A stretch of 29,182 bases of DNA from an uncultured Riemerella sp. (GTDB lineage Bacteria; Bacteroidota; Bacteroidia; Flavobacteriales; Weeksellaceae). The position numbers were made by a program, and so were the translations under genes. Positions 29,158 to 29,182 of this stretch are shown here, piece after piece (within the stretch, counting starts at the first letter, position 1; each line of letters begins with the position of its first letter). The notes under the pieces are model-generated. The model searched no databases and was not told the origin of the DNA. It was given only the letters and a program-made list of their open reading frames with translations. Where the stretch lies: the NCBI GenBank assembly GCA_938037185.1, contig CALHQK010000138.1, positions 1 through 29,182 of the forward strand. Reading direction: 5' to 3'.

Positions 29158-29182
29158 ATGAGATTTAGACTACTACATTTTG
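29158..29182 (+). CDS. Start of a further gene, cut by the window edge
   Basis: ATG AGA TTT AGA CTA CTA CAT TTT gives MRFRLLHF, open to the right edge and preceded by a -7 box. An ATG five bases earlier stops after one codon. Only eight residues are visible, so nothing can be said of its function. Confidence 0.3.

Overview
The window looks like chromosomal DNA from a member of the Bacteroidota, most likely class Flavobacteriia and plausibly the Weeksellaceae (Chryseobacterium/Elizabethkingia/Riemerella relatives). The evidence is an AT-rich composition, repeated Bacteroidota-type promoter elements (-7 box TAnnTTTG, in several places with TTG/TTTG 17-22 bp upstream), the order rpmB-rpmG-DUF4295-(ftsY), a recQ | kdsD-tatC divergent arrangement, and proteins typical of the group (NamZ, HAEPL-type outer-membrane barrel, zinc-finger-less RecQ). 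The genus call is tentative. I see no rRNA, tRNA, CRISPR array, prophage or insertion sequence.

Layout. 1-1959: a small accessory cassette with a divergent HTH regulator (cut by the window edge), a YD/RHS-like repeat protein and a probable uracil-DNA-glycosylase-fold protein, closed by a strong hairpin terminator. 2069-4509: divergent namZ (exo-muramidase) and an FtsX/LolE-type permease whose starts are 5 bp apart and whose promoters lie inside each other's coding sequence. 4506-7706: malate dehydrogenase, a thioredoxin-fold lipoprotein and a SulP anion transporter. 7872-10226: a stand-alone 2-oxoacid dehydrogenase E2, a membrane-anchored GH25 lysozyme and a candidate small RNA with promoter and terminator. 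10392-15241: an outer-membrane barrel protein, then a tight run recQ -> antitoxin-like -> toxin-like -> GT4 glycosyltransferase. 15393-17676: a small secreted protein, then kdsD-tatC. 17737-25464: upp, der, a secreted protein of unknown function, thiamine pyrophosphokinase, ftsY, another unknown secreted protein, DUF4295, rpmG, rpmB, an Lrp/AsnC regulator and an EEP-fold hydrolase. 25493-28124: trmD and lnt, separated by a degenerate tandem-repeat tract. 28180-29182: a VanZ-like membrane protein, a small membrane-anchored protein overlapping it, and the first codons of a further gene.

How the genes fit together. Most are housekeeping: cell-envelope work (NamZ, GH25, permease, Lnt, KdsD, TatC, GT4), translation and targeting (L28, L33, TrmD, Der, FtsY), central metabolism (Mdh, E2), and salvage/cofactors (Upp, TPK). 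The parts that stand out are the 5' cassette, the TA-like pair inside the recQ-GT4 run, the candidate sRNA, the unusually compact divergent promoters (namZ/permease and lnt/vanZ) and the repeat tract upstream of trmD. I found no clear multi-gene defence or mobile system; the nearest candidate is the cassette at 1-1959.
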